NCBI GenBank assembly: GCA_033064195.1
Contig: JARBJD010000031.1
Location: forward strand, 248,001 to 312,000
DNA: 64,000 bases
Source of the DNA: Blattamonas nauphoetae
Taxonomy: Eukaryota; Preaxostyla; Oxymonadida
Direction of reading: 5' to 3'
Numbering within the stretch: the stretch's first letter is position 1; the number at the start of each line of letters is the position of its first letter. The notes beneath the pieces are model-generated. The model made no database searches, had not been told where the DNA came from, and worked only from the letters and a program-made list of their open reading frames with translations. Positions 52,887-61,795 of this stretch are shown in pieces. A program made the position numbers and the translations under genes.

Positions 52887-54263
52887 CTATTCATTTTCTG
52901 TTTCTTTGTAGAAATAAGTGCGAGGTAAACAAATGGAGTTTTCGAACTCTTCTGTTGCAGAACATCCAATGAAATCACCATTCACCATCATCATTTGATA
53001 GAACTCTGGTGATATTGTTGACATTGGGAAATTTGGGAAGTTACTTCCAAGCATTTCGAATTGACCAACGTATTGAGGATTTCTGAAGACTGTACATTCA
53101 TTAGGTCTTTCAGGGAATAAGCACATGAGATTCATGAGATTGTTGAGTTTGATACTGATGTTGGATCTCACTCCCATGACATTTGCTTTTGATTGAAATG
53201 ATTGGGTGTCAATTCTTTCTGCTTTCAGGACATATAGAGTCTTTGAGTAAGTGTTGATCAGTGATTGTTTTGTTGCATCTGTGATTTGATATCCGTAGCA
53301 GATCGAAGTGACTTTATCCACCGATGAGGAAAGGACATTGATTGTTGCTTCCATTGTCGAAATCTCTGAAACTCCTGAGGAGGATGGACTGTTACGTGAA
53401 TTATATTGTTGAACCGGATTTCCGATTTGTGTAAATTCCTGAGTCATATTTGATAACTCTCCCTCACGCAGAAGGTCCATTTCAGCTGGGTCTGAAAGAG
53501 ACATCAATGCCTTATCTGGATATTGTTCGCGACTGTTTTCCAATGTTTTTCGGATGACAGTAGATGTTCGAATTGGACAGTAAACAAGTGATTCAGTTGT
53601 CAAATGAAATCTTAATCGGAGATTGCCAAAGATGGAGTTCGGATACTGATCAAATGTACTCAGTGGAAGCAAATTCACAAATGGAATGACAAGTGGAATT
53701 GTTCTCGTGATTGTTTGAAATGCTGTGTTTACCGGAGCAAAGTAGAATCCACACACACTTGGATCCATTCTCTGAACATTTTCAAAAAGACTGTAGCAAT
53801 GTTTCATATTGTTTTTCTCTTCATGAGATTTGAATGTGTGATAAAGAAAAGATTCGTGAATGTGGTTATTCTGAAGTGAATTGTCAATAATATTTCCTTG
53901 ACTGTCGACGAGTCTCATATCTCGAATTGCATCTGATGACGACTTAAATCCGTAAAACATTCCATATTCATCGACATACGAACCCAAACTGGATGATGTT
54001 GGTTTCACATATGGAATGGTGATTGTTAGATCTATTCGCAGATGACTCTTCGAAAACTCAGTCACATCATGACCGTCATAGCACAATGGGACTTCAATCT
54101 CATCTGTGATTCTGCATGGCATAGGAGGATTTGTTGGATGCACTTCTTGAATTGAATAGACATGTGGTTCTGAATCCCACTGTTTCGGCATATACGATTG
54201 GACTTCAATTTGCTCAATTAAAGTTGATGTTGGTTTGGATTGATTTGCTCTGATACTTCTCAT
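52887..54263 (-). CDS. Capsid-type protein of the Polinton-type element (smaller paralogue)
   Basis: 458 aa, beta-rich. It shares features with the 622-aa ORF upstream, for example IFGNLRLRFHLTTESLVYCP here against a very similar LFGDLKLSVYINEDAFVCCP there, each following a long run of beta strands. This fits the double-jelly-roll major capsid region of Polintons, though I judge it by pattern and position only. The start lies next to the A/T motif. Confidence 0.6.
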   Translation of the reverse strand: MRSIRANQSKPTSTLIEQIEVQSYMPKQWDSEPHVYSIQEVHPTNPPMPCRITDEIEVPLCYDGHDVTEFSKSHLRIDLTITIPYVKPTSSSLGSYVDEYGMFYGFKSSSDAIRDMRLVDSQGNIIDNSLQNNHIHESFLYHTFKSHEEKNNMKHCYSLFENVQRMDPSVCGFYFAPVNTAFQTITRTIPLVIPFVNLLPLSTFDQYPNSIFGNLRLRFHLTTESLVYCPIRTSTVIRKTLENSREQYPDKALMSLSDPAEMDLLREGELSNMTQEFTQIGNPVQQYNSRNSPSSSGVSEISTMEATINVLSSSVDKVTSICYGYQITDATKQSLINTYSKTLYVLKAERIDTQSFQSKANVMGVRSNISIKLNNLMNLMCLFPERPNECTVFRNPQYVGQFEMLGSNFPNFPMSTISPEFYQMMMVNGDFIGCSATEEFENSICLPRTYFYKETENE

Positions 54264-54309
54264 TTATAGAAAAATAAAAAATACAATTTCATTATTTTCT
54301 TTGACAGTT

Positions 54310-56178
54310 TTATGATTTCATTATTCCAAGTTCCTTGTGTAGTGCTTTCAATGTGTGATTTGGATAGTATTCAACAATAGGTATATCATTGCTGAATCGT
54401 AATACCCACCATGTTGTTGCAGTGGTTGCTAGAATCGGTGCTGGAGGATGCGTAAATGTTGTCATGTCACCACCCTTTTGACTTGGATCGAGAACATTAT
54501 AGTATGTGTCAATCACTCCTTGGTAAATCGGACTTGATCTCAATGTGACTGGAATATTTTGACCTCTGGAACTGATTGAATCATTGCAGTTTGTCGGACA
54601 ACCACTTCTTTGTGTTGAAAAGCACAGGAGGAAGTCAGTATTGTCATGAATCGGTCGCACTCTTGTCATTTTTTCTCCAGCATATGTTCCATCACCTTCA
54701 AGCTGTTCCTCAACGAGAGAATCTGTTAATGATCGCTCCAAATCATCTGGAACAGTCAGGTATGAATCAAGATTGAGAGTTGACAAAGCAAATTGATAGA
54801 AGCGAGCTCCAATCGTTGATGTCCAGTTATCTGGATAGTATTTGTCAAGGAGATGCACTCGAAGATCTTTCTGCATTGGATTGTGGAAACAAGTGACTTC
54901 ATTATCGTAGTGACGGAAGAGAAGCATGATGTCCTTGGCATTAACGAGAACCATTTGCTGAGTACAATCAATACCTGTTGCTGTTGGTGTCTTCTGAAAT
55001 GGATAGAACGATATCTTTTCTGCTGGAATTGTTCCTGGACGATCCTGATACATCTTCTTGAGATTCTCTTTCGCAATTTCTTTCATTTGGTATCCAGCAC
55101 TCATGCAATAAACATCATCAACGCGATAATCAATAATGTTTAGTGAGATGTACTGATCCACGAATTCTGGTTCTTTAGCAACCGTTCCAGCTGAGTTGTA
55201 GTAAATGTCTTGAGTTACTGCTGATATCCTAAATGATTGACCAATCTGAACAAAATTCTTGGTGCAGTTCGCTAGTAGAGAGTGGAAAAACCATGGACGA
55301 TGTTGGTGACAATCAGCGATCGCATGATGAATTGGTGGTCTTGTTAAGCCAACATTAAAGAAGGATGAAAGTGTATTTTTCAAAGTAAGCTCAGGATTTA
55401 CAGGACAACACACGAACGCATCCTCATTAATGTAAACACTCAATTTCAAATCACCAAAGAGACATCTTGGATAGTCAGTCATCCCTGAGAAAATCAGAAG
55501 ATCTTCAAGATTGATTGATATACGAATTGGTACGTCAATTGTGTCCATGAAAGCACCAGCTTGTGACACTGTAGTGAAAGATGATAATGGAATATAAACA
55601 CCAGCGACAGATTCATCATGCTTCCAAGCATTTTCCCAAGGAGTGTGCGAATGTTTTCGATTCTCCAATTGACTCTTTGGTTTAATCATGTTGTAGATGT
55701 GTGATTCCATTGAGACATCATTGTTTGAAGTGCTAATGATTCTTTGATTGTTGTGAAGAACTGTGAATCTACTAAAGATTGATGCTGAATGCTTAAGTCC
55801 TACGAACATAAATATTCTTTCATTGGAGTATGATCCAACTTTGTCTGGGGTAATGTTCCAATTGTTGACTTTCAAAGTGGTTGTGATTGTGAACGTAATG
55901 AATGAATCATCAATTTGACAAATGTCTTGATTACCAGTCAATGGAATGATTATCTCTTGTCCTCTGTAGAATCGTGAATTCTCTGATGGTTTCAATTCTT
56001 GAATAGAAGTACTGTGTGCTCCATCATTCAGAAGATAATTAACGTGGTGTTCAGACATTAGTTGCTGTTGTATTTGACCAATGTCATCTCTTGTGTATTT
56101 GATTGATCCAGTGCTATTGCCAGTCAATGTTGAAGCTCCATGTCTTTTGTTTGTCAGATGTGTTATATGCGAGTTCAT
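54310..56178 (-). CDS. Capsid-type protein of the Polinton-type element (larger paralogue)
   Basis: 622 aa, the length expected for a Polinton major capsid protein. It is beta-rich throughout, with conserved-looking blocks FYRGQEIIIPLTGNQDICQI, RFTVLHNNQRIISTSNND and LFGDLKLSVYINEDAFVCCP. The predicted class is the double jelly-roll capsid, inferred from size, composition, neighbours and the related smaller ORF. The start follows the A/T motif. Confidence 0.65.
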   Translation of the reverse strand: MNSHITHLTNKRHGASTLTGNSTGSIKYTRDDIGQIQQQLMSEHHVNYLLNDGAHSTSIQELKPSENSRFYRGQEIIIPLTGNQDICQIDDSFITFTITTTLKVNNWNITPDKVGSYSNERIFMFVGLKHSASIFSRFTVLHNNQRIISTSNNDVSMESHIYNMIKPKSQLENRKHSHTPWENAWKHDESVAGVYIPLSSFTTVSQAGAFMDTIDVPIRISINLEDLLIFSGMTDYPRCLFGDLKLSVYINEDAFVCCPVNPELTLKNTLSSFFNVGLTRPPIHHAIADCHQHRPWFFHSLLANCTKNFVQIGQSFRISAVTQDIYYNSAGTVAKEPEFVDQYISLNIIDYRVDDVYCMSAGYQMKEIAKENLKKMYQDRPGTIPAEKISFYPFQKTPTATGIDCTQQMVLVNAKDIMLLFRHYDNEVTCFHNPMQKDLRVHLLDKYYPDNWTSTIGARFYQFALSTLNLDSYLTVPDDLERSLTDSLVEEQLEGDGTYAGEKMTRVRPIHDNTDFLLCFSTQRSGCPTNCNDSISSRGQNIPVTLRSSPIYQGVIDTYYNVLDPSQKGGDMTTFTHPPAPILATTATTWWVLRFSNDIPIVEYYPNHTLKALHKELGIMKS

Positions 56179-56219
56179 TTTAACAAAAATAAAAAATTAC
56201 ATTAATGTTTTAACTCTAG

Positions 56220-56423
56220 TTACTTTTTCTTTTTTGGTTTCCTCATTTTAGGTTTCATTTTTTCTTCCAGTCTCAGTATTTCGTCTCTGAGTTTGTTCGC
56301 AAGTGCTGTATTTCCTTCATTGATTGCTTGTTCATACTGAGCCATCTTTTCTGCATGGATTTGCTGATCCGATTTCACATCTGGTATCATCTCAACACCT
56401 GTCTGAGCAATCTTTGAAATCAC
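56220..56423 (-). CDS. Small basic ORF of the Polinton-type element
   Basis: About 67 codons: a helical segment then a strongly basic end (MKPKMRKPKKKK). Its size and charge recall small virion core or membrane-associated proteins, but no family is recognised. Confidence 0.45.
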   Translation of the reverse strand: MISKIAQTGVEMIPDVKSDQQIHAEKMAQYEQAINEGNTALANKLRDEILRLEEKMKPKMRKPKKKK

Positions 56424-56556
56424 TGGTCCAACAAAGGGAATGAGATTCAGAAATGGAGCTCCAACTCTGAGTATGTTTTTGCCAACTGCTGCTTATTTTG
56501 ATAACCAACCTGGTGCCATTTATGTAACATAAAAATATTTGATCATTAGTGAATGA

Positions 56557-56769
56557 TTAGCCTTTGAATTGAATCTTTGAGTTTGACGACTGGGGCATAT
56601 CATCATTAACGTACCGAGCATTTCGTGGAGGTTCGTACTCAATCATCTGTGGTTGTTGTGGTGCTCGATTGATCGCTTTATTCTGTTGGTACGAATCCAT
56701 CATTCCTCCTAATCCACTAAGAATTCCTCCTGCTGTTTGTCCAAATTTACTGTTCGTTTGAGAGAGCAA
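56557..56769 (-). CDS. Small glycine/glutamine-rich ORF of the Polinton-type element
   Basis: About 70 codons, with a glycine-rich helix (TAGGILSGLGGMMDSYQQNK) followed by a proline/asparagine-rich tail. No family recognised. It sits in the cluster of small ORFs upstream of the capsid genes. Confidence 0.45.
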   Translation of the reverse strand: MLSQTNSKFGQTAGGILSGLGGMMDSYQQNKAINRAPQQPQMIEYEPPRNARYVNDDMPQSSNSKIQFKG

Positions 56770-56939
56770 TCCACCACCGACTTGGAAGTAATGTTGGAGC
56801 TAGAGGTTTGATGAATTGAAAGAATTGTTTGCCAATATTTTTGAGTTTGTTGAAACTTCCTGGTGCCATTTATGTAAAAATAAAAAATCAATTCATTTAT
56901 ATTTTTAGCGAGGAAATAATCTCATGAGAGACTTCTGCC

Positions 56940-57512
56940 CTAACGGGGTATTGCTTTCGTCAATGAAATTCCATAATTGAGAATAGTGTTGTATGCTTCA
57001 TTGAAGGCAATGCTCATATCTTTTCCACCAACAAGGATCTTGAAAATGGTTCTAAACACTGGGAGAGCATTAATGCATGAACATTTTGTTGATAAATCAT
57101 CCAGTTCGATCACCACATCGTTGATCCCAGTGAGTGTAGCAATCAGTGCACATAAATCACTTTGGTTTGTGATCAGTTTCTTTGATGGTTCAATTAGGTT
57201 ATTCAATAGTTTCTTTTCACAAGCGAATGCATTCTTGTACACTAGCAACAGTTGATCTTTGAATGCTGTAATATTAGATGTATATTCTCGGAGTGGGATA
57301 GAACGACTTTGGATTGGTGCTGATGGATATGTCTCGAGTGGTGGATCATAAACACCTGGAACATTCTCTAGTTCAACATTAGCGCATTGCTCACTATTCA
57401 ACCTTCCAGAATTCGAACCTTTGTTATCGATGATGACATTGTTGGTGATTGATGTTGGTACTGAAGAAGAACTTGTGTGTTTCGTAAATTGACAACTTAG
57501 AATTGGTTGCAT
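56940..57512 (-). CDS. Unknown Polinton-type ORF
   Basis: About 190 aa from the ATG at 57512 (MQPILSCQFTKHTSSSS), chosen because the A/T motif ends just before it. A low-complexity N-terminal third leads to a helical C-terminal part (KNAFACEKKLLNNLIEPSKK). Not recognised. Confidence 0.55.
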   Translation of the reverse strand: MQPILSCQFTKHTSSSSVPTSITNNVIIDNKGSNSGRLNSEQCANVELENVPGVYDPPLETYPSAPIQSRSIPLREYTSNITAFKDQLLLVYKNAFACEKKLLNNLIEPSKKLITNQSDLCALIATLTGINDVVIELDDLSTKCSCINALPVFRTIFKILVGGKDMSIAFNEAYNTILNYGISLTKAIPR

Positions 57513-57575
57513 CACTTTATATAAAAATAAAAAATATATATTTCTGTTTTTAATCATCAACTTTCATTTCCACTG

Positions 57576-58034
57576 TCATCTTCTCCCATGTCTTTCTGCA
57601 ATTGGAGCAAATCTAGTATAGTTTGGCATTTGTGATTGGTATGTGGTGAGATCTCTTGTTCTGTAGGCTTGACGTTGAATATCATTAGCAATTGTAGATA
57701 TCTGTGATGAATATGTATTGAAGAATTGTTCCAAATATGTTTTATCACTCTCGATCAATTGATAAAATCGTGGATAAACCCGTTCTTTAAAGTCTTTTCT
57801 TTGTTTGATTTTCTTCCATTCCTCTGACGTACCATCGTAGCCTTGAACATTATCTGTAAGCCATTGATCCCACAACATTGAACCAACTTTGGATTGAATC
57901 GAATTGAACACAATATTGTCAATCACACCTTTGCTAATATCAACTGGATTTGTTTTGTTGGCACGATATCTCTTTAATACATTGTTCATCCATTCACCAG
58001 CAAGTTTCTTCATAATCGCAAATGGTTGATTCAA
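57576..58034 (-). CDS. Unknown Polinton-type ORF
   Basis: 152 aa, helical and basic (MKKLAGEWMNNVLKRYRANK near the start; QRQAYRTRDLTTYQSQM near the end). No family recognised. It partly overlaps the spacing of its upstream neighbour at 58059. Confidence 0.55.
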   Translation of the reverse strand: MNQPFAIMKKLAGEWMNNVLKRYRANKTNPVDISKGVIDNIVFNSIQSKVGSMLWDQWLTDNVQGYDGTSEEWKKIKQRKDFKERVYPRFYQLIESDKTYLEQFFNTYSSQISTIANDIQRQAYRTRDLTTYQSQMPNYTRFAPIAERHGRR

Positions 58035-58058
58035 GCGTTTCTTCTTTGCTCTTCATAG

Positions 58059-58457
58059 CTAATTTCTTTTGTAATTCGATGGTAGTTCATATTGACCATG
58101 TTTGACAAAATTCCGATGCACAGCTTTGATTCTCCTTCCATTATCTTGATAGAACGTTTTGTACTTGTTTTGTCTTCGCATTTCTGGTGTTGGATTCATT
58201 GAGTAGTAAGTCTCTTTGACTGGTCTATTTGTGTATGGAGCTAGCATGAAACCATTAACTGCAACCAGATCTTTAGTCTCTTTGTCGTAGACCATTACAT
58301 CTGGAACTTTGCCATATTGTTCCACTATCACTTCCCAATTGAGTTCATTTCTTTCAATGTATTCTAACGCCGATGGAACACTAATTAACGCACGATTGAT
58401 TGTGGTTCTAATGTCATCTTCTGCAAAGATTTTTTTCAATGCTGCTTGAGTATCCAC
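58059..58457 (-). CDS. Unknown Polinton-type ORF
   Basis: 132 aa. Helical N-terminus (TQAALKKIFAEDDIRTTINR), then a likely beta segment (YGKVPDVMVYDKETKDLVAV) and a basic end. Not recognised. It is divergent from the ATPase gene at 58577, with an A/T motif in the gap. Confidence 0.55.
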   Translation of the reverse strand: MDTQAALKKIFAEDDIRTTINRALISVPSALEYIERNELNWEVIVEQYGKVPDVMVYDKETKDLVAVNGFMLAPYTNRPVKETYYSMNPTPEMRRQNKYKTFYQDNGRRIKAVHRNFVKHGQYELPSNYKRN

Positions 58458-58576
58458 TGCGAATCTTTTGGTTGTCTTAACGATGCTGTTTGTTGGTACA
58501 CTATCTTTTCAGTCATGTGTATTTCATACAAAATAAAAAAATCCAAAAGTAATTTTTAATTAGAGTTAAATCAGAA

Positions 58577-59434
58577 ATGAACAAATCAAATATGTCTCTA
58601 ACAGCCTATGTGAAAGCAAAATTGAGTGAAGCATCTAGTAGGAATGTTTCTCATGAAGTGCAATCTCAGATTCATCCAGATCTCAATTTCAATCGCAATA
58701 GTGTCAATGTACTTGTTGGAAACAGAGGAAGTGGAAAGACATTTAATGCCCTTCGAGAAGTTGCCAAGCTCCAGAATGTTCAAGTCAGAAATGAACTATT
58801 CCATTTATTTGTCTTCGCTACTGATAAGAACATTGATCCAACCTTCGATAAATTCAAACCAATTCTGAATGTTCCTTATGTCAAAGTTAAATATGACGAT
58901 GCACTTCCATTTCTGTTGGAACTGTCTCAGTCTAAAGCTGCTTATGAAGAGATTATTGACAATCAATGGCAAAACAGAATTACAGATGAATGCCGAGATG
59001 AACTGTTAGAGTCACTTTACATTGATGACTTCTCAGTTAAGAATCTCCAAACGATTATTCTCCTTGATGACTGTCGCAGAATCCTGGGTGAACGAAGAAC
59101 TTCCAAAAATAGAATGACAATGATGGACTTATTATTGGAGAATCGACAGCCTAAATTCACATTCTTTCTGACGATGCATGAGCTGTTCAGTCTGTCAGCA
59201 GATATGAAGTCAAACATCGATTCAATGTGGATCTTTGGAGGATTCAATAAAGAACGAATCAGGAGAGTCTATCATCAATTGAACTCACCAATTGATTTTC
59301 GACAATTCTGGAATATTTATCAACGGAAACAAAAATGTGAAGCAATCATTCTTCGATACAATACTGATGGAGTCGTGCTTAATGAAATAAACAAAGATGG
59401 ACTAATCAGAAGGGTCAGAGAGCTCTTGAATTAG
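58577..59434 (+). CDS. Packaging ATPase (FtsK/HerA/A32 type) of the Polinton-type element
   Basis: 285 aa, the usual size for Polinton/virophage packaging ATPases. Walker A is VLVGNRGSGKTFNALRE near residue 47, and the Walker B-like TIILLDDCRRIL is near residue 160. An FFLTMHELFSLSADMKSNID segment follows, typical of the A32-like group. It is expected to power genome packaging. The 3' end overlaps the neighbouring minus-strand ORF by about 30 nt. Confidence 0.85.
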   Translation: MNKSNMSLTAYVKAKLSEASSRNVSHEVQSQIHPDLNFNRNSVNVLVGNRGSGKTFNALREVAKLQNVQVRNELFHLFVFATDKNIDPTFDKFKPILNVPYVKVKYDDALPFLLELSQSKAAYEEIIDNQWQNRITDECRDELLESLYIDDFSVKNLQTIILLDDCRRILGERRTSKNRMTMMDLLLENRQPKFTFFLTMHELFSLSADMKSNIDSMWIFGGFNKERIRRVYHQLNSPIDFRQFWNIYQRKQKCEAIILRYNTDGVVLNEINKDGLIRRVRELLN

Positions 59435-59788
59435 ATTTCCAATTGTCTCGTCAAGACTTCGAAGCCTCATGCTGAGAGTATCTGTCAATGTTCGTATAGA
59501 TTCCTCAATGTCTGATAATCTTTGATCAATCGATAATGAATTTGATCCATACGTACTATCACTACTTACCTTCCTCAGTGCTATCTCACCTCTTATTTTT
59601 GTTAGACGATATCCATCAATGTGTATCATCCTATTGAGTTTCTGAGTGGTGTATTCGTTCAGTTCTTTTCTGTTCTTTTCCAAAAATCTCTGAAAGTCAT
59701 AGATGTTTTCAAAACATTTCTGTTCAGGATCAAATGGTTCTAAAATCTTTAGTGTTTTTCCAAAAGTATCTAAATCGTTTCGTGCCAT
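59402..59788 (-). CDS. Coiled-coil ORF of the Polinton-type element
   Basis: 128 aa, rich in Leu/Glu/Arg with a likely coiled coil at the C-terminus (IDQRLSDIEESIRTLTDTLS). No family recognised. Its start lies next to an A/T motif and its 3' end overlaps the ATPase gene. Confidence 0.55.
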   Translation of the reverse strand: MARNDLDTFGKTLKILEPFDPEQKCFENIYDFQRFLEKNRKELNEYTTQKLNRMIHIDGYRLTKIRGEIALRKVSSDSTYGSNSLSIDQRLSDIEESIRTLTDTLSMRLRSLDETIGNLIQELSDPSD

Positions 59789-59825
59789 TTTAAATGAAAT
59801 AAAAATATTTGAAACATTATTACAC

Positions 59826-61772
59826 TTACACCAAATTAAATTCAGTAATGAACTCTGGAGTTAAGTCGTCAATTGAGTCTGCATGATACTTTGTGTGTTG
59901 GATTGGTACATTTACTACCTTAGATAGACATGTGAGTCCATTCAATAGTGTAGCTACAACATTATCGTGTTTGTACTCAATGAATTGTCCAACAAATTGA
60001 AAATGTCTACGCTTCTTCTGAAACTTTGCTGCAGTCTTGTCCAAGTCTAGATGAATCAACAGAATGTTTCCTGGTTTGTATTGCCATAACATCTGTGATG
60101 TCTGTTGTCTTTGGATGTTCTTCAATTGTTCTTCGCAACTGGAGATATACAATACTTCAATCTCTCTATTGTTTTGTGCTTGCTGTGGAGTGAATTTATT
60201 CCAGTACGCCCGATGAGGAGTCATGTTGTAGTATTCCACCATCTGATTCATCAGCGAATGATTTGCCATTTGTGTTGCATTGTCTTGGAATCCATCTCTG
60301 ATTGTTCTGATCACTCGATCGACAATTCTGTTGTGATTTGTGAATGGTGAGCTAGTGAAATATGTACTGACTTTCTGTTGCTTGAAATACGTTGATGCTT
60401 CAATACTAGTCCAAGCTGCTTCTCCATCACCTCGAATGTTATTCACATGAACGCCACGATGATTAATCAGATCATTGATTGCAGTCTTGACTTTGCTCCA
60501 TGATTTATCCAGTACTGGAATCACAATTAAGTATTTTGTGTTAAGGTTAATAGCAAACAGATAAATCTGAAGTACTGTTTTCGACGTTGGTGATTGGATA
60601 AAAACGAGATCAATTTCCCATGATCCAAATTTGGGAGAGAAGTAAGGTCTGTCACATTTCTGTGGTACTCTTCTGTCTGATATCTGATGTGGATCTCCAG
60701 TGATGTCTTTTGACATGAATTGCATCTTTGATCGAAATGGATATTGGATTTTCTCTATCGGAGTAGGAATCATATGTGATCCATTAGTGATTGCTTCACG
60801 TTTCTTTCCTCTCAATGTTGTTTGTTTTGAATTGGCGAGACTCCATCTATGAACATATTCCTCGTACCAATCTTGAAATGATCTTCCACCAAATGGGATT
60901 TGTTTAGGATGAGCAAGAATGAAATCAGTTTCGTCACTACCAATACATCTGCTAATGTGTGACAGAACAAACATATCTCGGTTCATCTTCTTTGTCTCTA
61001 CAATCTTATTCGTGATGAATTGTTCCATACGTTGTTGATTGTCCATTATTGAATTCTCTGCTTTGATTTGTTCTTCTTCCGAATTGTCTTTTTGTTGATA
61101 ATCGAATAGTCCTTTCATTTGTTCCAACATTTCTAGTACTTGCCTTGTGGTTGGTTCAGTACGGACAACCTCTGAAGGATTTCTGGAAATGATATCTGGC
61201 ACTTGTGATATAGTCAGAAATAGATCTTCATTGTATCGTCTCTCCCTCGCTGGAAATTCATGATGTGAATGACTTTGTTTTAACTGTCTCTTCTTTCCAA
61301 CTCTGATTGATGACGAAAGTGTTGAACTTGTCTTGCTAAAGGCTTCGAGCCCTCCTAGGGGGAGAGTTGATGGTTGCATTGGTGTTTCTATCGGAACTGT
61401 CGCTGGAATGAAAGATTGTCCAAAGTGAATGTCTTGTGCTTCATAATAGTATTTTTGATATGCTTTATATGCTTGTTCAGCTCTGGAGTCACTTGTTGTT
61501 TTTCCTAGGAATTGCTTTACAAATTGTTGGACTACCTTTCGTCCTGAATAAGTTGATAGATCAGGAGGTAATTCACCATTCAACCAATCATTAAAATATG
61601 TACTATCATTAGCATCGTATTCTCCATGTGAATCATTGACAATATAGACTGGCAAAATGTTTGTTGAACTCCATTTGATTTCATAAATTTTGGTTGGCGA
61701 GTGTCGTGTATTCTGAAGTAATCTATTCACGAGTGTATCGATCTGCTGTTGATTCAATTGTCGAGTGTTCAT
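59826..61772 (-). CDS. Retroviral-type integrase of the Polinton-type element
   Basis: 648 aa. The RVE (DDE) core is in the second half: SWEIDLVFIQSPTSKTVLQI (first Asp), VNNIRGDGEAAWTS (second Asp) and NHNRIVDRVIRTIRDGFQDN (third acidic region), followed by MVEYYNMTPHRAYWNKFTPQ, the usual C-terminal catalytic-core helix of Polinton integrases. A small beta-rich domain follows (FQFVGQFIEYKHDNVVATLL). The N-terminal 300 residues are of unknown function. The start follows the A/T motif. Confidence 0.85.
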   Translation of the reverse strand: MNTRQLNQQQIDTLVNRLLQNTRHSPTKIYEIKWSSTNILPVYIVNDSHGEYDANDSTYFNDWLNGELPPDLSTYSGRKVVQQFVKQFLGKTTSDSRAEQAYKAYQKYYYEAQDIHFGQSFIPATVPIETPMQPSTLPLGGLEAFSKTSSTLSSSIRVGKKRQLKQSHSHHEFPARERRYNEDLFLTISQVPDIISRNPSEVVRTEPTTRQVLEMLEQMKGLFDYQQKDNSEEEQIKAENSIMDNQQRMEQFITNKIVETKKMNRDMFVLSHISRCIGSDETDFILAHPKQIPFGGRSFQDWYEEYVHRWSLANSKQTTLRGKKREAITNGSHMIPTPIEKIQYPFRSKMQFMSKDITGDPHQISDRRVPQKCDRPYFSPKFGSWEIDLVFIQSPTSKTVLQIYLFAINLNTKYLIVIPVLDKSWSKVKTAINDLINHRGVHVNNIRGDGEAAWTSIEASTYFKQQKVSTYFTSSPFTNHNRIVDRVIRTIRDGFQDNATQMANHSLMNQMVEYYNMTPHRAYWNKFTPQQAQNNREIEVLYISSCEEQLKNIQRQQTSQMLWQYKPGNILLIHLDLDKTAAKFQKKRRHFQFVGQFIEYKHDNVVATLLNGLTCLSKVVNVPIQHTKYHADSIDDLTPEFITEFNLV

Positions 61773-61795
61773 TTATACAAAAATAAAGTTTGATA

